Shown: positions 21,165 through 33,140, numbered from the stretch's first letter. The stretch: 64,000 nt of DNA from Prorocentrum cordatum (GCA_963575745.1 CAUYUJ010012113.1:330559-394558); one strand, 5' to 3'. A program made the numbers and translations. The notes: generated by a model not told the origin, from the sequence alone.

Positions 21165-22110
21165 TGGTCAAGCGTGGGGTCGCAGTATCGGGGGGCCTCG
21201 ATCGGCCGGGTCGACCTCGCTGGGGCGGGGGGGGCATCTCGCGTGCGCCCTGACAATGAACACCAAACATAGGGCCAGAGCGCGCCGAATACACGCCTGG
21301 AATGTGCAGTTACGGGATCGTCCACGTTCGAGCGGCAGGGCGACTGACATAATGATCGGACAGGATGAGCAGGCGACGCCGAGGGCCCCCATGAGCACTG
21401 ATAAAGACATCTAGGGCACGAAGAAGGGCACGGCTCTCCAGGGCCAGGGCCCCCTCGGAGACCCTCTCCCAGGGCCTCACCATCACTTCGTCCCAACGTT
21501 TCCCATGACAAATGGCGGTGCCCATCTCCTCGAACGAAAGGTTCAAGCCCCGCTCGGCACGATCAATTGAGGGCCCGAGATCATCCAATTCCGCACGGGG
21601 ACGCCAGTGGCCACTTGAATCAAGCACCATGTGACGCACGGCGTGGAAGTGGTCGCGGGCCGACCGGCCCGCCATGCTCCGGAAGCGCGAACGTTCCTGC
21701 ACATTGCCGACCTCGCTGACTGTCTCGACTCCGAACTCACTCGCGCTGACGGCACGCCCGTGCTCGAGGCGTCGGCAACAGTCGCAAAGAGATGCCAGGC
21801 CCGACCTCAGGGCGTTCACCTCCTGGCGGCTCGACTCCCACAGGGGCTCAGCTTTCAGAAAGGCTTTCAGGTAATTCGCCTTCGCCTGCGCGAACTCACA
21901 GAGAACTGGAAACGCCCAGTGCGCCCCATTTGCGGGCGTGGCCCGTCAAGGCCCGGCAGCTAAGGGCCCGCGCGAGGGCCTGCATTCCCATCCAGTAGCG
22001 CCTCAGAGTGGCGCGAGTGCGTCGGCCGTCTCCGTCCAAGAGACACCCGAGGGCCTCTCCTGCGCTCGCGAAGATCGCGCCGCCGCGAGCGCCAAGTCCC
22101 ACGGCCGCCA
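21165..22110 (-). mobile_element. retroelement reverse transcriptase/RNase H tail, decayed
   Basis: Minus-strand pieces fit the end of a LINE/DIRS-type polymerase of dinoflagellates. First LLDGDGRRTRATLRRYWMGM, then a stretch with CDCCRRLEHGRAVSASEFG, then WDEVMVRPWERVSEGALALE followed by SRALLRALDVFISAHGG and RRLLILSDH. The last parts resemble an RNase H core (W...W...LE.RALL.AL and L.L.D..V). The frame shifts at about 21310 and 21900. No polymerase YxDD box is present. Family assignment is from remembered pattern, not alignment. Confidence 0.45.
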
Positions 22111-22514
22111 GGCGGGGAGGGGGGCGTCAGCCCAGGCCCAAGGCATCTTTCACCTTTCCCTTGCTTAATCCGAGCGCGCCGAGATTGTCCGCGCGCGCAG
22201 TGGGCGCGCAGCGCGGCGGGCTCCGAGGCCTCCAGAACGCACTCAAGAAGTCCAATCCCCGAGGCTGGGCGCCGGGAGACACCGCGGAACGGAACCGACG
22301 ATGCTCTCGTCAGTGCGTTGGCAGTGCCACAGGGGCCAAGCGAAGCCCATTGGGGGTTTCCCGAAGGCAGGGTAGACCCAGGAGCCGGGCCCCACCAGGA
22401 CCCTCCCTATGTTTCTTCCTGCAAGGCGAAGTCCACCAGCGAAGTCCACCAGCTCGAACGAGGCGGGGGCAGAAGAAGGCCGAGAGATCCCGATGAATCT
22501 TGAACAAGTGTCAT

Positions 22515-23359
22515 TTACACCGGAGACCCCGAGGCATAATTTGAAGTCGCTAAATTTACCTGTCGGAAGATTTTAAGCGCGGCGGTCAACAATCCCCAGC
22601 TTCGGGTGTCAAATAGTGTCCTCAGTACCGGCCATACGAATGTCATCAACATGCTTGGCCGTGAGCAAATTGTTGCTCGTCTCGACCTCCTCGTCGTAAG
22701 ACGTGGGTCGGACGCCAAATCGTCTGGTGGTTCTCCTGAGCTTAAGTGAGAAAGCCCGTGGGGCGTCCTTAGTGCCTGTGCCCGGTTTCAAGCAGTGTAG
22801 ACAGTGCTTCGACTCGTCGTAGTTCGAATCCTGGAAGAGCACGGAGCGCAGTTGCCGATCCAGGCGGCGAAGTAAAGCACACCACGCGTTCCTTTTCACC
22901 AGTTGCCTCAGCGAGTTCCTGATAGGTCAATCCCTTCAGGAAGGCCACGTCGATGTCAAGGGAAGCAATGACCCACTGCTTCTTGCACGCTGCCGTGCTA
23001 GCATGTAGCCTCTGGCTCGACCTGCTGACAGTTCCCGAAAATGTTTCCACGCCGAAAGCTTCAAGGTCAATGAAGCCTCGAAGTACCAAGATAAGTCGGA
23101 TGGTACGTTCCATCTTGCCCTTGCCGTGCTTCACGAACTTCCATGTGTATACATTTCTCGAAGTCATCATGTTCGACGCTTTGGCTGTCTCCTGCATCTT
23201 AAAGCATTTCTTGTCGAACCATGTCTTGAGCTCAGTAAACAGGGCCTTCGATAATTTCTCGGGATTCGCCTGAATGTCAGCTTTGGCGAGGAGGTCGTCT
23301 TCCTTGACGACCACAGCTCGCTTTGCAGCGGCGGTAACATATACTCGCATAGTGTTCAC
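22515..23359 (-). pseudogene. Ty1/copia-type reverse transcriptase, frameshifted
   Basis: The frame from 23359 contains NVYTWKFVKHGKGKMERTIR, then SLDIDVAFLKG, the motif-A aspartates of copia reverse transcriptases (residues 135 and 137). The frame then breaks near 22870. In the next frame come GTKDAPRAFSLKLRRTTRRF and KHVDDIRMAG, whose V-D-D is the metal-binding motif C. RNase H is not found; from 22110 to 22514 nothing is recognised. It is the 3'-most part of the minus-strand element that continues rightwards to 39.3 kb. Confidence 0.8.
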
Positions 23360-23639
23360 CCGGTCGGCATCTAATAACGTGTGTTGCTACTCGGAAAAGG
23401 CTACCTTTGGCACTACTGTCGTAAAGCACAGTTCAACGTATCGACCGTTTTCGTCAGAGTCGAGTCCGTAGCTGTCGTCTTCGACCATGGTGCACAAGGG
23501 GGCGTCGTACGTCTCCTCGGTATCGGGATCGTGAGTGCGTCCCCACTTCGGCAGGTGTCCCCGCTGTTCCTCCACTACAGCCACCAGCGCAATCTGATCA
23601 GCAACCATCTGCGTGGGTGCGGTGAAGAGGTATTCTAAT

Positions 23640-24226
23640 GGATTTGCCCCAACAAGTCTCTTTCCTTTCGCAGTTCTGCGCGCCGCACCTCCATAACATG
23701 TGACTCAATATCAGCTTCTGCTTCCTCGTACCTCGTAGATCGTAGTCAGCCGTCCGTCATCATGTTCTGGTTCGGCTTCCGAAGGCTCTCGTGTGGCTCC
23801 TTCAGGCGTCGGTGCACCAGCCAAGTACTCAAACTTTGACATGTCCGGATCGAAGCCTGCCTGAGGTTTAGTGGACTTCAGGCATTGGATGATTCGTGAA
23901 TGTGCTGATCCAATTATGTCATGTAGACTCAGAGCAGTACCTTCTGCTTCGTAGTAGTGAAATCCCGGATTCACGTCGTTGTCGTAGTGGACCAATGTGC
24001 AGCTGTGAGCATAAGTAACCGGAGGTAGCTTATGAATACGCTTGGCTAATCTGAACGAAACTACGTTCTCGATGCGAAAGAAGTTTCTGACGAGATATTG
24101 TAGGGCCAAGTGTACCATTGGGGATAGACGACTTGCAGTTGTCATCTGAAGCGAACCTTTCTTGGTCGGCACAAAACCAAATGTCAGGGCAGGTCTCCCC
24201 GCTGACAGGCTGGCGACGAACGCCAC
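23640..24226 (-). pseudogene. copia-like element, region between integrase and reverse transcriptase
   Basis: A 171-codon frame between the integrase tail and reverse transcriptase, with a Pro/Glu-rich end (PEGATREPSEAEPEHDDG). It reads as linker; no domain is assigned. Confidence 0.5.
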
Positions 24227-24250
24227 TGTGCGCGGTGCAGCGTTGTCGGA

Positions 24251-25260
24251 TCAAATCTCTCGGGCGTTGAGTGCCTCAACGTAGAGCGAATGTACTGCAT
24301 CACCGAATTGTACTTGAACATCTCGATTGCCTACTCGGATGATGACCCGACCCCTTTCGGGATCATTCTGTACGACTGGGAACGGGCCATTCCAGCCTCC
24401 CCAGTCATCTTTAGAAGTCGTAGGGCGATGGTAGTCGACCAAATCTCCTTCGTCATAATAGTGCTGCCCTGCGATTGTCGTCTTAGTGCGTAGAGCGCGG
24501 TTGGTCTTAGCTACTGCCGTAGCCTGTGTGATCGCTTCAATACATACTCTGAGTATCGTCTGTTCACGAGAGTGATATGATGTCGCTGTCGGCTGCGCAT
24601 GGTCCAGAACAGGAAAGTCAGGGAGCGTTGTTGGTTGCCGTCCAAACAATGCGATGCATGGAGACACTTCATTATAGAAGGTAAATGCGTTGGCGGCGAA
24701 CAAGGCTTCGTGCAGTAGTCTGGTGAACACACGAGATATGTCTAACCTACTGAGTTCAGCCTCATTGCGTGAAGTAGATGACGTAGGATGCCATGTCTGG
24801 CCTCGGTCGTCGTAGATTGCCGCCCACCCGCGCGCATTCTATGTTCAGTGCCTTTCGCAGTGACATTATTAAGGGCACCTCCTCAGTCGGAGTAAAGTTT
24901 ATTGGCCGGTTCAAACTGCATCCAGCACTGATGATGTGAATTCAGGATGTGGTCATAGTTTTGTCTGGTATTTCCATTTCCATCCCAGTAGCATTTCGTA
25001 TACAACGGTCGATAGTGTGAAATTAATTGTGTTCTTGCTTGAAGAATATCAAGCCACATTCCACTTCATCATTTAATTTGCCATGTAATGCAGTAGGAGG
25101 GCATAACTGTGCGCCCAGGTTTGTCCCAAGCTCTGCATTCTCGGCACGTGTCGCAGACGCCCTTGATGAGGTTGAGTCTAACACTGCCCAGACCTATTTT
25201 GCTTAAGATGAGTCATCTTAGGCTCCTTCGCATGGAACCAGCGTAGGTGCAGCTTTCGCA
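24251..25260 (-). pseudogene. copia-like integrase, decayed
   Basis: In coding order: an HHCC-type zinc region (HLRWFH near 25235, CDTCREC near 25147); the strand that should carry the first catalytic Asp reads EVECGLIFF, with Gly where Asp is expected (about 25054); the second Asp is present (LYSD, 24886-24888) but followed by an in-frame TGA; the Glu is present (TTEARHGIL, about 24803), only 27 codons after the Asp where about 35 are usual. The last 159 codons form an intact frame ending in a C-terminal integrase region (YYDEGDLVDYHRPT, WGGWNGPFPVV). With a lost Asp, internal stops and a short D-E spacing it cannot encode an active integrase. Confidence 0.75.
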
Positions 25261-25269
25261 ACTCGCGTG

Positions 25270-26304
25270 TTACCGCGCTGGGGTCAAGGCTTCGCAAATT
25301 TTGTGAACTGATTTGTACATCGAACCGTGACCAGTCTGGTAGTCGTGGTCGCGCAGCAGGGTTCCCTGCCGGTGGTGGTGGAGGTGCTTCTCCACCTTGT
25401 TGTCGACCACGTCTGACTCTAACCTGTGGCAGTCGGAGATGGCCATCCGAACTACCAGCTCCGCTCGAGCAGGTTGCCCTGCAGCAGGCTCAGCAGCATG
25501 TCTCCCAACAACAATGTCGTGACTGCTTGCGCCCGCGGTAGGTCCAGCTCTCAAGCCAGGCCCCGGTGCTCTCAGTCGCGTAGGTGCTGGTGCTGCTGGT
25601 GCCTCAGGTGGTAGTGCTGCTGCTTCAGCAAGATCTGGTCGTGCAGGTCCTGCTGCCGGTTCGACGGGAACTGGCAGAATCTGCCCATGATTGTCGGGGA
25701 GCTTCCAAGGCTTGGCAAACTGACATTTGCCAGGTGCTAGTACATGTCCAGATTTGTTTTTCCCGTAGTTCTTCTTGCAGCTCGGGCGTTCCCAGTGATA
25801 GTCGCCCTTGTCGTGCCATCTGCAATGTCTCGGATCTCTATCATGAGATGGAGAGCGCATGTTAACGTAATCCGCGTAGGCAGGACAACCAAGCCCTCCC
25901 GACGGTGGTCTCGTGATCGAGCCATCAGGTTGTCGGGGAAGACTCGGGCCGCCCAAATCGCATCCCCTTGCTTTGGCCGCCAACGCGGCGGACGAATATG
26001 GGTAGCCATAGAAAGGACCACGAGTTGTCTGGAAGAGATCGCGTGCGATCTGAACATATTCAACAAAAAGCGACTGCGTCTTTGGTGTATATTGCGCAGC
26101 CATGGACAGTTCCTTATTGCATACCGACGAAGTGGCGGGAGCGAATAGTAGGCGATGGTTGGCCATGATCTCCATCGGTTTTCGTACCAGTACCCCATGG
26201 GAATCACGTAGACAGTAGTACATTGATTCACGTTCATTTTGCAAGTGCCCTTGCCGTTGACCAGCGTAATCCATGGTGGTACCTGAAAAAAACACAAGTC
26301 CCAA
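25270..26304 (-). pseudogene. copia-like element, segment upstream of integrase
   Basis: A 344-codon open frame with a Cys/His cluster (CRWHDKGDYHWERPSCKKN), a Pro/Ala-rich linker and the AGQPA hairpin copy at 25469. It ends just before the integrase zinc region. Position and strand make it part of the same polyprotein. The Cys/His cluster may bind zinc but matches no family I can name. Confidence 0.55.
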
Positions 26305-26403
26305 CTGGTTGTTCTCTTAGGTAGAATCGTCGAAGACCATTTTGACGTGCAGCTACCCTCCCAACAAGCATGGCGCGTGGTACATATATTTGTTGATGTT
26401 CAT

Positions 26404-27329
26404 GCCGCCGACCCTGTATCGGCGTGTGGAAGAGGCTTCTCCGCCTGTTCCCTCTTCGTCCTCGTCGCCGTCGTTCCTTCCCCTTTCCCAACAGCGTCGT
26501 TGCTTCCACCCCTCTTCCAGGGCCTCCACCTGAAGCGTGCCAGTCCAAAGCGAATTGAGCAACGTCGTAATTGAGTGGAAGGGAAGCCCCTTCCCTTTGA
26601 TCCCTTCCCCGCCGGGAAGGGGGGGGGGGGGCCCGGGGTGGGCCCCGGGGGGGGCCCGGGTTTCCACGCCGCCCCCCCTGGGAATCCCGGAGCCCAAAAA
26701 AGCCCCAAGACGGGCCAAGAGTGCCCCAAGAGGCCCCCAAGACGATCCAAGAGGGCCCCGAATCGCCGAATGATCTGTCCAAGACGCCTAGACGGCCTCC
26801 AGACGGCCCAAGAGGCCTGCGAGACGCCCCAAGAGGCCTCCAGGACTGTTCCCACGAGAGCCCCAAGCAAAAACCATGGATTCCCCATACGGTTTGCAAG
26901 AATTTTGGCGTTCTCGCCTCTTCCGCTTCCCCGCGCGCCAAGACGGCCCAAGAGGCCCCCAAGGTCGCCCCGAGACGGCCCAAGAGGCCTCCAAGAGAAT
27001 CCCCAAACGGCCCAAGAATGCCCCAAGACGGCCCAAGACGCCTCCAAGACGGCACAGGAGGCCCCCAAAACGGTTCCAAGAGTGCCCAGACGACGGCCCG
27101 AACGGACATTTCGAGCCCTCAGCCCCGAGAAGCCCCCAAGACGCCCCCAGGAAGCCCAAAGAAGCCCCAAGAAACTCCCAAGAGGCCCCCAAACATCCCC
27201 CCAGAAGCCCCCGAGAGCGCCCGGAAGAAACCCCAAGAAGCACGTTTGAGGACCCAACCAGCGCCAACATCGTCGTCGTCGCTACCGCCGCCGCCGCCGT
27301 CGTCGCCGTTGCCCTTCAGGGTCGGCGGC
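26404..27329 (+). mobile_element. TIR-bounded element, copy B (926 bp), inserted in the retroelement
   Basis: The ends GCCGCCGACCCTG (26404-26416) and CAGGGTCGGCGGC (27317-27329) are perfect 13-bp inverted repeats. The interior shares ordered blocks with copy A at 15.6 kb, then holds a longer CCAAGAGGCCC minisatellite (26700-27230). It interrupts the minus-strand copia polyprotein between its 26.3 and 27.4 kb parts. Open frames of 230-290 codons within it arise from the repeat. Confidence 0.6.
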
Positions 27330-28100
27330 ACCGGCCGCAAGGCCTTGGATCACTGCATCTTGGACCCCCTTGCTCCCAAGGTCAACGAAAGCACAGTTGT
27401 CGAGGTTTCCCCCTGAAGACAGATCTCGGCTGAATGCTAGCTGGGAGATGCCTCCAATTTCCCTGCGTAGTTCTAACCCATCTACATTATTGCGTCGTCC
27501 GTAACACAAGGGGGGGGGGTATGGGGAGTGCACCTGCATAGGGTTCAACAGGTTGCCCTGCAGGTAGGGAGATGAAGGTCTCCTCTTCGTCGTCACTACC
27601 CGTGTCGGAGTCCAAAGGTACGTCGGTGTAGTATGTAGTACGCCCGAGTCCTTTGAGGTCGTCTCCACAATCATCGTTGCCTTCTTCGACTATTGCGGGT
27701 GTCTTGCGCGGTTTGATGCCAGCTTCTTTGTCTGCTTGCTGTTTTTTTGTGCAATTCTGGCATATGTTGGTAGTGCTGTCTGTTGTTCTGTTTCTGGTGA
27801 GCTAAGTGTCGGAAATTCGGGAATAGAGGGTTGCACGCTGCCGCGCTCAATTGAAGGGGGAGGGGGGCGATCGTCATCGATGATCGCCACTCGCCTTGAG
27901 CGTGGCCGTGCTGCCATCTCCCAGAAGAGTCGGTTCCGGCTGCTCCCAGTACAATCGAATACGGATGTTGGTAACGCCATCGGTAATGGTGCGTTATAGT
28001 TGTACCCAGTCGGCTGGTCCTGGATCTTGATGTCCTGGACGATCGCATTGTCGCCCAGGTGCATCGCCGCCCGTCTCACAACGTGGCCCCGTTCAGGGCC
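27330..28100 (-). pseudogene. copia-like element, linker region
   Basis: Two frames continue the polyprotein: one ending in ELRREIGGISQLAFSRDLSS (27282-27674) and one with KIQDQPTGYNYNAPLPM (27690-28079). No domain. The break at 27.67 kb is a frameshift. Confidence 0.5.
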
Positions 28101-28176
28101 ATTCTTAGGAGACCGAACCCATTCTTAGGAGACTGAACGTAAGTTCGAACTACTTTATCAACACGAGCATGGATAC

Positions 28177-28760
28177 TCAGATGTACAGCACTTGTGTGCT
28201 CCCTTTGTGTTTATGTGAACCCATTTGGTCAGTCAACCTTGCGGTCAGGATCGTTTGTGTTTTGTTCTGCCATTCAGTCTTCTGAGCACCTTGTCCATGA
28301 CAGTCTAGAAAATGCTCAGTCGGTTCTGCAGGTTCCCCTGCTATATTGCATGCGAATCGCCATAAATTGGTAGGGATGCGTGTGCACGTAGTCGCCACTT
28401 GCAGATATGATCCTCTGGGCAACATGTTCGCGCGGTCGCACTTGAGGCCGAAGTGGCAGAAACGCATGCGCATGCCTTGCGAATTAAGATTTTCAATTAC
28501 ATATCGCATGGGACCTTGTCTCCAGAAATATATTGGTGGCCCCGCAAGTACAATGGTCACGCGTAGAGCCCGAGCCTGTAACATCATATTTTGGATGCGC
28601 TGCTAGTGCGGCCCTGCCCTCTTTCCAGGCGACCTCGCACGCCAGGTGCTGCAACCCACTACAGTTGGTAATCACCCGGGAGTAGCGCACCCAATTACTG
28701 TGAACCAGTAGAGGCCATAACCTCCGTATGTGTAATAAGATCGCACATATATCCACGGGC
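28177..28760 (-). pseudogene. copia-like element, unidentified internal domain
   Basis: A 136-codon frame with VLAGPPIYFW, MRMRFCHFGLKCDRANMLP and YLQVATTCTRIPTNLW. The order GPP-x-x-x-W then CHFGLK is faintly like class I methyltransferase folds, but I cannot assign it. AGEPA hairpin at 28328. The 28.76-29.2 kb stretch holds nothing recognised. Confidence 0.45.
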
Positions 28761-29207
28761 TCGGAGTTCAGCGCGAGCTTTCCTTATGTCCTCGACAACG
28801 AATGCACGAGAGTGGTAATGATGCGACGATCCTTCATTTTCTGCAGCGGCTACACAGCCGGGTCTACTGCTGTTCGCGGCAGCCGCGAAGCCGGGCTAGC
28901 CGCGGCCCCTGGCGCGCACAGCCGGTGCCTGGGAAAAGAATGCAGGTTCCCTCGCGTTTGCTGACAGCATCTGGGTGTTCGGCCTGTCCGTGCAAGCGCG
29001 AGTGGCCGTGGCGCGCGCCTGCCCCCGTCGCTCGTTTGGCGATGGGGGCGTCCAAATACCAGTGCCGAGCTGCGCTGCAGAACTGCTGCTTGAAGTAAAC
29101 ATATCAGACTTCTCAGCAGTATCATCCACTTCCGCAGGCGTCTCTGCCTATGCATCAGGAGGCGTCCACTTCGCACCCTCCTCGTAGATGGCCCGATCTA
29201 TCTTCGC

Positions 29208-29858
29208 CTACAAGTTGCGGAGGGCGAAGTCCTCATCGGCCGAGGTAGGGGTTGCCCCAAATGATATACTTCTACGATGCCATGTCCTCAAGGTGTTGTT
29301 TACCAAACACTGGATCGTGAAGGCGAACGTCTCCCCATTAATAGAGATAATGATGCCCTTCGTATATTGTGACATCATGTATGCGTGGGCATTATGCACA
29401 GCAGGTGCCCCTGCAAGTGGCTCTGGGCCGGATGCTTCTTTGACGAGTAATGGAGCTTCTTCGCGCTGAGGGCTGGCCGTGATAGTAGAGGACACCGACC
29501 CTTGATCCTCAGTAGCCGTCTCGCATTCGTCAGCTTTGAGTGCCAGATGCCCGGAAGGCGTCTTCATCAGGTCGAGTACCCTGGCACCCTTTCCGTGCAG
29601 AACATTGTGCATCTCCACTCCAGGGGTGATCATATTCTCGCGCCCCTGCTCAAGGATCAGGATGGCCCACATGTTGGACATGCTCCTGAGACCCAAGATA
29701 GCAGAGAGGTTCTCTCCAGAGCCCTCAGCCACATTTGCGGAGTACGTATCAAGTCTCGGCACAGCAGGTCGCCCCGAGGAATCTCCCCTTCCTTTGCATG
29801 CTATCTTGCAGCGCAAGGATTTATCGCAAATCGCGGCGCCACGTCCCACTCCTGACAC
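29208..29858 (-). pseudogene. copia-like element, protease-like region
   Basis: A 216-codon frame. ENLSAILGLRSM, then ILEQGRENMITPG and TPSGHLALKADEC follow the pattern I associate with the end of the retropepsin region in dinoflagellate copia-like polyproteins (ALLGL-R-S, GKE-LI-PG, PSGHL). The catalytic Asp triad is not identified in this or neighbouring frames. It contains AGAPA (29401) and a decayed hairpin copy (29764). Confidence 0.45.
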
Positions 29859-29912
29859 GGACAGCCTCTTCGCGAGGCTCAGCTGGCGTGTCCGTAAGAA
29901 AGTGATACTTGC

Positions 29913-30188
29913 TCAAAGTTTTGCGCCGTCTTCAATCCAAGGATATCGATAGTACTGCCAATGTCCAAACGAATAGTCAACATACCATTGATCATAACTC
30001 CTGGCGCGCACCACATATTCCAGGAACTTCAGATGCTGCCGTGCCAAGTCGACCTTTTTTGCGGTACCTCTGTTCCAGCACCCAAGCACTTCTTGACAAA
30101 GCTGTGAATCCATTACAAACCCACGAGCCTCTTCTTCCGTAGCAGGATTCTTTTCAAAGATCCAGGCTGTAGGGTATTCGTCATACAT
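29913..30188 (-). pseudogene. copia-like element, segment between RING finger and protease
   Basis: A 91-codon frame rich in aromatics (YDQWYVDYSFGHWQYYRYPW). No domain assigned; the upstream frame overlaps its start by a few bases. Confidence 0.4.
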
Positions 30189-31030
30189 ATATGGGTGTGA
30201 CGTGGAGGCGATGGGTACAACCAGAAGCGTATCCCCCTTCCGCGCGCATGCTCATCTGGCCATCGATATTTATTATTAATACCGCGTGCAGCATGTCGCG
30301 TTCAGGTATCCCACTGTTGCCGCTGAGTACGCTTACGGGGCTCTCAGTTCTGCGCTGGCTGCGTGAACGAAGACCTCGCCCATGTGGCATAGATGAGTGC
30401 GAAAACCGAAGCCATTGGGCACTCCTGTTGGTAGCCCATTCCATGCGCCTCAACCACGTGTCATCCACTGGTACCGAAGGTGGAGCCGATCGAGCAGGTG
30501 TCCCTGCGTTGCTGTCGGTCTCTGCTACCAGTGGCCTCGGTGCGTCAATAGCAAGTATCTCTGCAGGTGTAGCTGCCTCCGTTACTCGCCCCGCGTTGAC
30601 CAGTGATGCAGGTACCCCCGCTGGGGTCGTCGTCGCTATGGCCGCGGTGCTGGCCATCATGGCCGTTACGCGGTTGAGCACTTCACGGGGGTACCTGAAC
30701 TCGTTCGCACTTTGAAGAATGTCTTCGTGACGATTGAGTGATTCTTGATCTCTAGCAAGGGCGCAGTGGAACTCGGCAGTACTGAGGCCAACACCCCTGC
30801 ATATAGCACAGAGGGCCTCGCTCGCGGAACCTTCCATGTTTCCAGCCAGCTGTCTACCCACAAGGGCGTGTACCACGCGATCCCAGCATCGTGCGTGGAA
30901 TAAGTGGCTGCACTGGAGGCGCCAGATCTTGTCGTGGTTCATGAACAGGCCAGGCATATGGCACACTTGCTGAAATCGCCGTCACTGGTGATGGGCAGTG
31001 TTGCCGCTGGCCCGATGCGCATCTGACGCT
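30181..31030 (-). pseudogene. copia-like element, RING-H2 zinc finger module
   Basis: Coding order: CAIC (30954-30965), a 1-nt frameshift, then RLQCSHLFHARCWDR, a 25-residue spacer and CAIC (30799-30810). The ligands C-x2-C...C-x-H-x2-H-x2-C...C-x2-C are those of a RING-H2 finger, the E2-binding fold of many ubiquitin ligases. A Ser/Ala/Pro-rich tail with AGTPA and AGVPA hairpin copies follows. The first CxxC is out of frame with the rest, so this copy is broken. All eight ligands are seen; ligase function is only what the fold suggests. Confidence 0.7.
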
Positions 31031-32284
31031 CCAGGGTGGATTCTCCAGCTTCGAATCGGATAGGCGATCACGTCGGTAGCTGCATTGTTGCAGCCATGCC
31101 TGGACTGCTCGCAGGTGTCCCTGCTGCATTGTGGTTAGCAGGCTGCCCTGCGCGGCTCAGCATTCTTTTGGCCTGACGATCCTGATGTCGGCGCTGCCGT
31201 GTGGCCTGCGTAGCCAAATTGGCTTGCTGCGCCGCGTGTATGGCCAGGATTTCAGGGCGCATCTCGCCCGTGGTCTGCGGCAGCACTAGGCCTGGAGCCT
31301 GTTGCTGCACATCTTGATCCATGGGGGGGGGGGGGGGGCCAGATAACCGTAGTGAAGTATCTGTCCTGGCACACCTGATGCATGTCCTGAGCCGCGTGTC
31401 AACTGCGACTGGTAGAAATCGTTGGCCGTCGCCCGAACATATGGAATTTCGGGCTGCGTTCCTACCCGAGGAGTACCACTCACCTGTGCATAATAATCAG
31501 GAAAGAGTGGATGATCCATTGGCGCTGCCGTTGGACGGTCAGCAGGCGTTGGATCGCAAGTCGAATGACTGAAGAATGCTGGCACATGACTAAACCGATT
31601 GGGTTTGTCCGGCGAAAGATTTGGATCCGGAACATACTCCTACGGCGACGTCCAGATGGCATTGGGGAGGTCAATACCACCCATCCGCATCTTCTGAGCG
31701 GCCTCGCGCATCCGCCGGTACATCCACTCCTGCTGACCAACTGAACTTCTCTGTATGGCGTATGTGTCAGAAGTAGCAGGTTGCCCCGTAATTGGACGTG
31801 GCGATGCAAATGGCGACGTCGCCTGTAGGAGCCTGGTAGAGCTGCGGATCCATAGGAATACTTTGGAGCCTCGCCTGCAGACTGTTGTTGTTCCAAACAC
31901 TCTGGGAGTACCAGATGGTGTAGTAGCTCTTCTCATAGGGGCGAATGAAGCAGGTTGCCCTGCAGGTACTGGCAGCTGTTGAACCTGAGCACGCCGCGGA
32001 TCGTTGGCGTACAACGTGTCGGTAGGCGTAATGTCACTTGGCGTGATACCTGTCATATCAGCGCTCCGAGCCTGTATCCATGATCCATCAGATCCCCCTG
32101 CAGGTGCCCCCGCATAGTACGCGTCCATCATGAGTACGCGCGAGAATACAATCGGAGGTGGATCGGGACACTTCAACTTGTAGGGGGTATCTGGCATAAG
32201 CTTCCTCAAAGATGATGCATCATTGCGGGTCTCGTACATATCATCAATTCTAATATTCGTGCACGGCTGATTGCCGCCCTTCAA
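31030..32284 (-). pseudogene. copia-like element, linker with tandem AGxPA copies
   Basis: Three overlapping frames (31068-31322, 31286-31585, 31640-32284) form Ala/Pro/Gln-rich linker. It holds the AGTPA/AGQPA pair at 31111/31138 and copies at 31776, 31950 and 32100. A run of 16 G (31323-31338) causes or marks a frame break. Confidence 0.5.
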
Positions 32285-33074
32285 ATAAGGGATGTATCCA
32301 TATCTGTCCCGCGCGATTGTGCTGACAGACGTGGTTGGGCAAGGCCCCGATCAACTGGGCGATATGAGCGGGAGGGATCCTGCCATTACCAACTGCAGCC
32401 ATGGCAATGTCGTTCGCCGAGCGCCGTGCTGGAATATTGCCAGGAAACAAATTCCTCAAGCTAATCATGATCAGGACCTCGGAATCCATGCGTAAACCAG
32501 ACTGGATTATGTTGTCACCGGGCAGGTATGGGCATCCATGTACGAACTGTCTGCCCCTCTTCTTACCGGTGTCGTCGGCGCGGCAAGATAAGCCAACGCT
32601 GAGAATACCTAGTGTTTTTCTCCCACTGGGTTCCATGAATGAAATACCGAGGTGCCGCAGGTGCTGATAGGTCAGTGATCCTCATATATAAACATTCAGG
32701 GCACTTGATACCAAGGCTGCTGTCACCGCTGGTCTGGCGGATGAAGTAGGTGTCGTAATTCATATCGGAATACCTCATCTTCTTGATCTGCAACCTGTTC
32801 TTTTTCATTCCGGACTCATCTATCATGCCGATGAGCTCCAAGACAGCGTAAGCCTGGTACGCCCAGTCACGATGCTTGAGCAGGTGGCGTACCGTGTCAA
32901 GATGCTCGGGGTGGTACCTCTCGCATCCTTCTCAGGCCATGTACTGAGTAACTGCGATAAGTCTGCCCAACCGTCGTACTCGTCATATGTCGTAACCTCG
33001 CGAATACATATGTCTGACAAGCAACCACTGTGAAATGGTTTGCGACGGAGGGCTGTCGTCAGCCACTCAGACAC
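32250..33074 (-). pseudogene. copia-like element, possible zinc-ribbon segment
   Basis: LGIKCPECLYMRITDLSAP then FIHGTQWEKN in the 32563-32841 frame, continued after a frameshift by CPYLPGDNIIQSGLRMDSEV in the 32250-32636 frame. The CPEC knuckle suggests a zinc ribbon, but the second Cys pair is not clear. The 32823-33074 frame (YDEYDGWADLSQLLS) joins it upstream. Confidence 0.45.
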
Positions 33075-33140
33075 CTCACGTTAATCTTCGAATTTGAACC
33101 TCGGCCTGCGAACGTTGTCTGTGCTGGGGATGTTCTCCAA

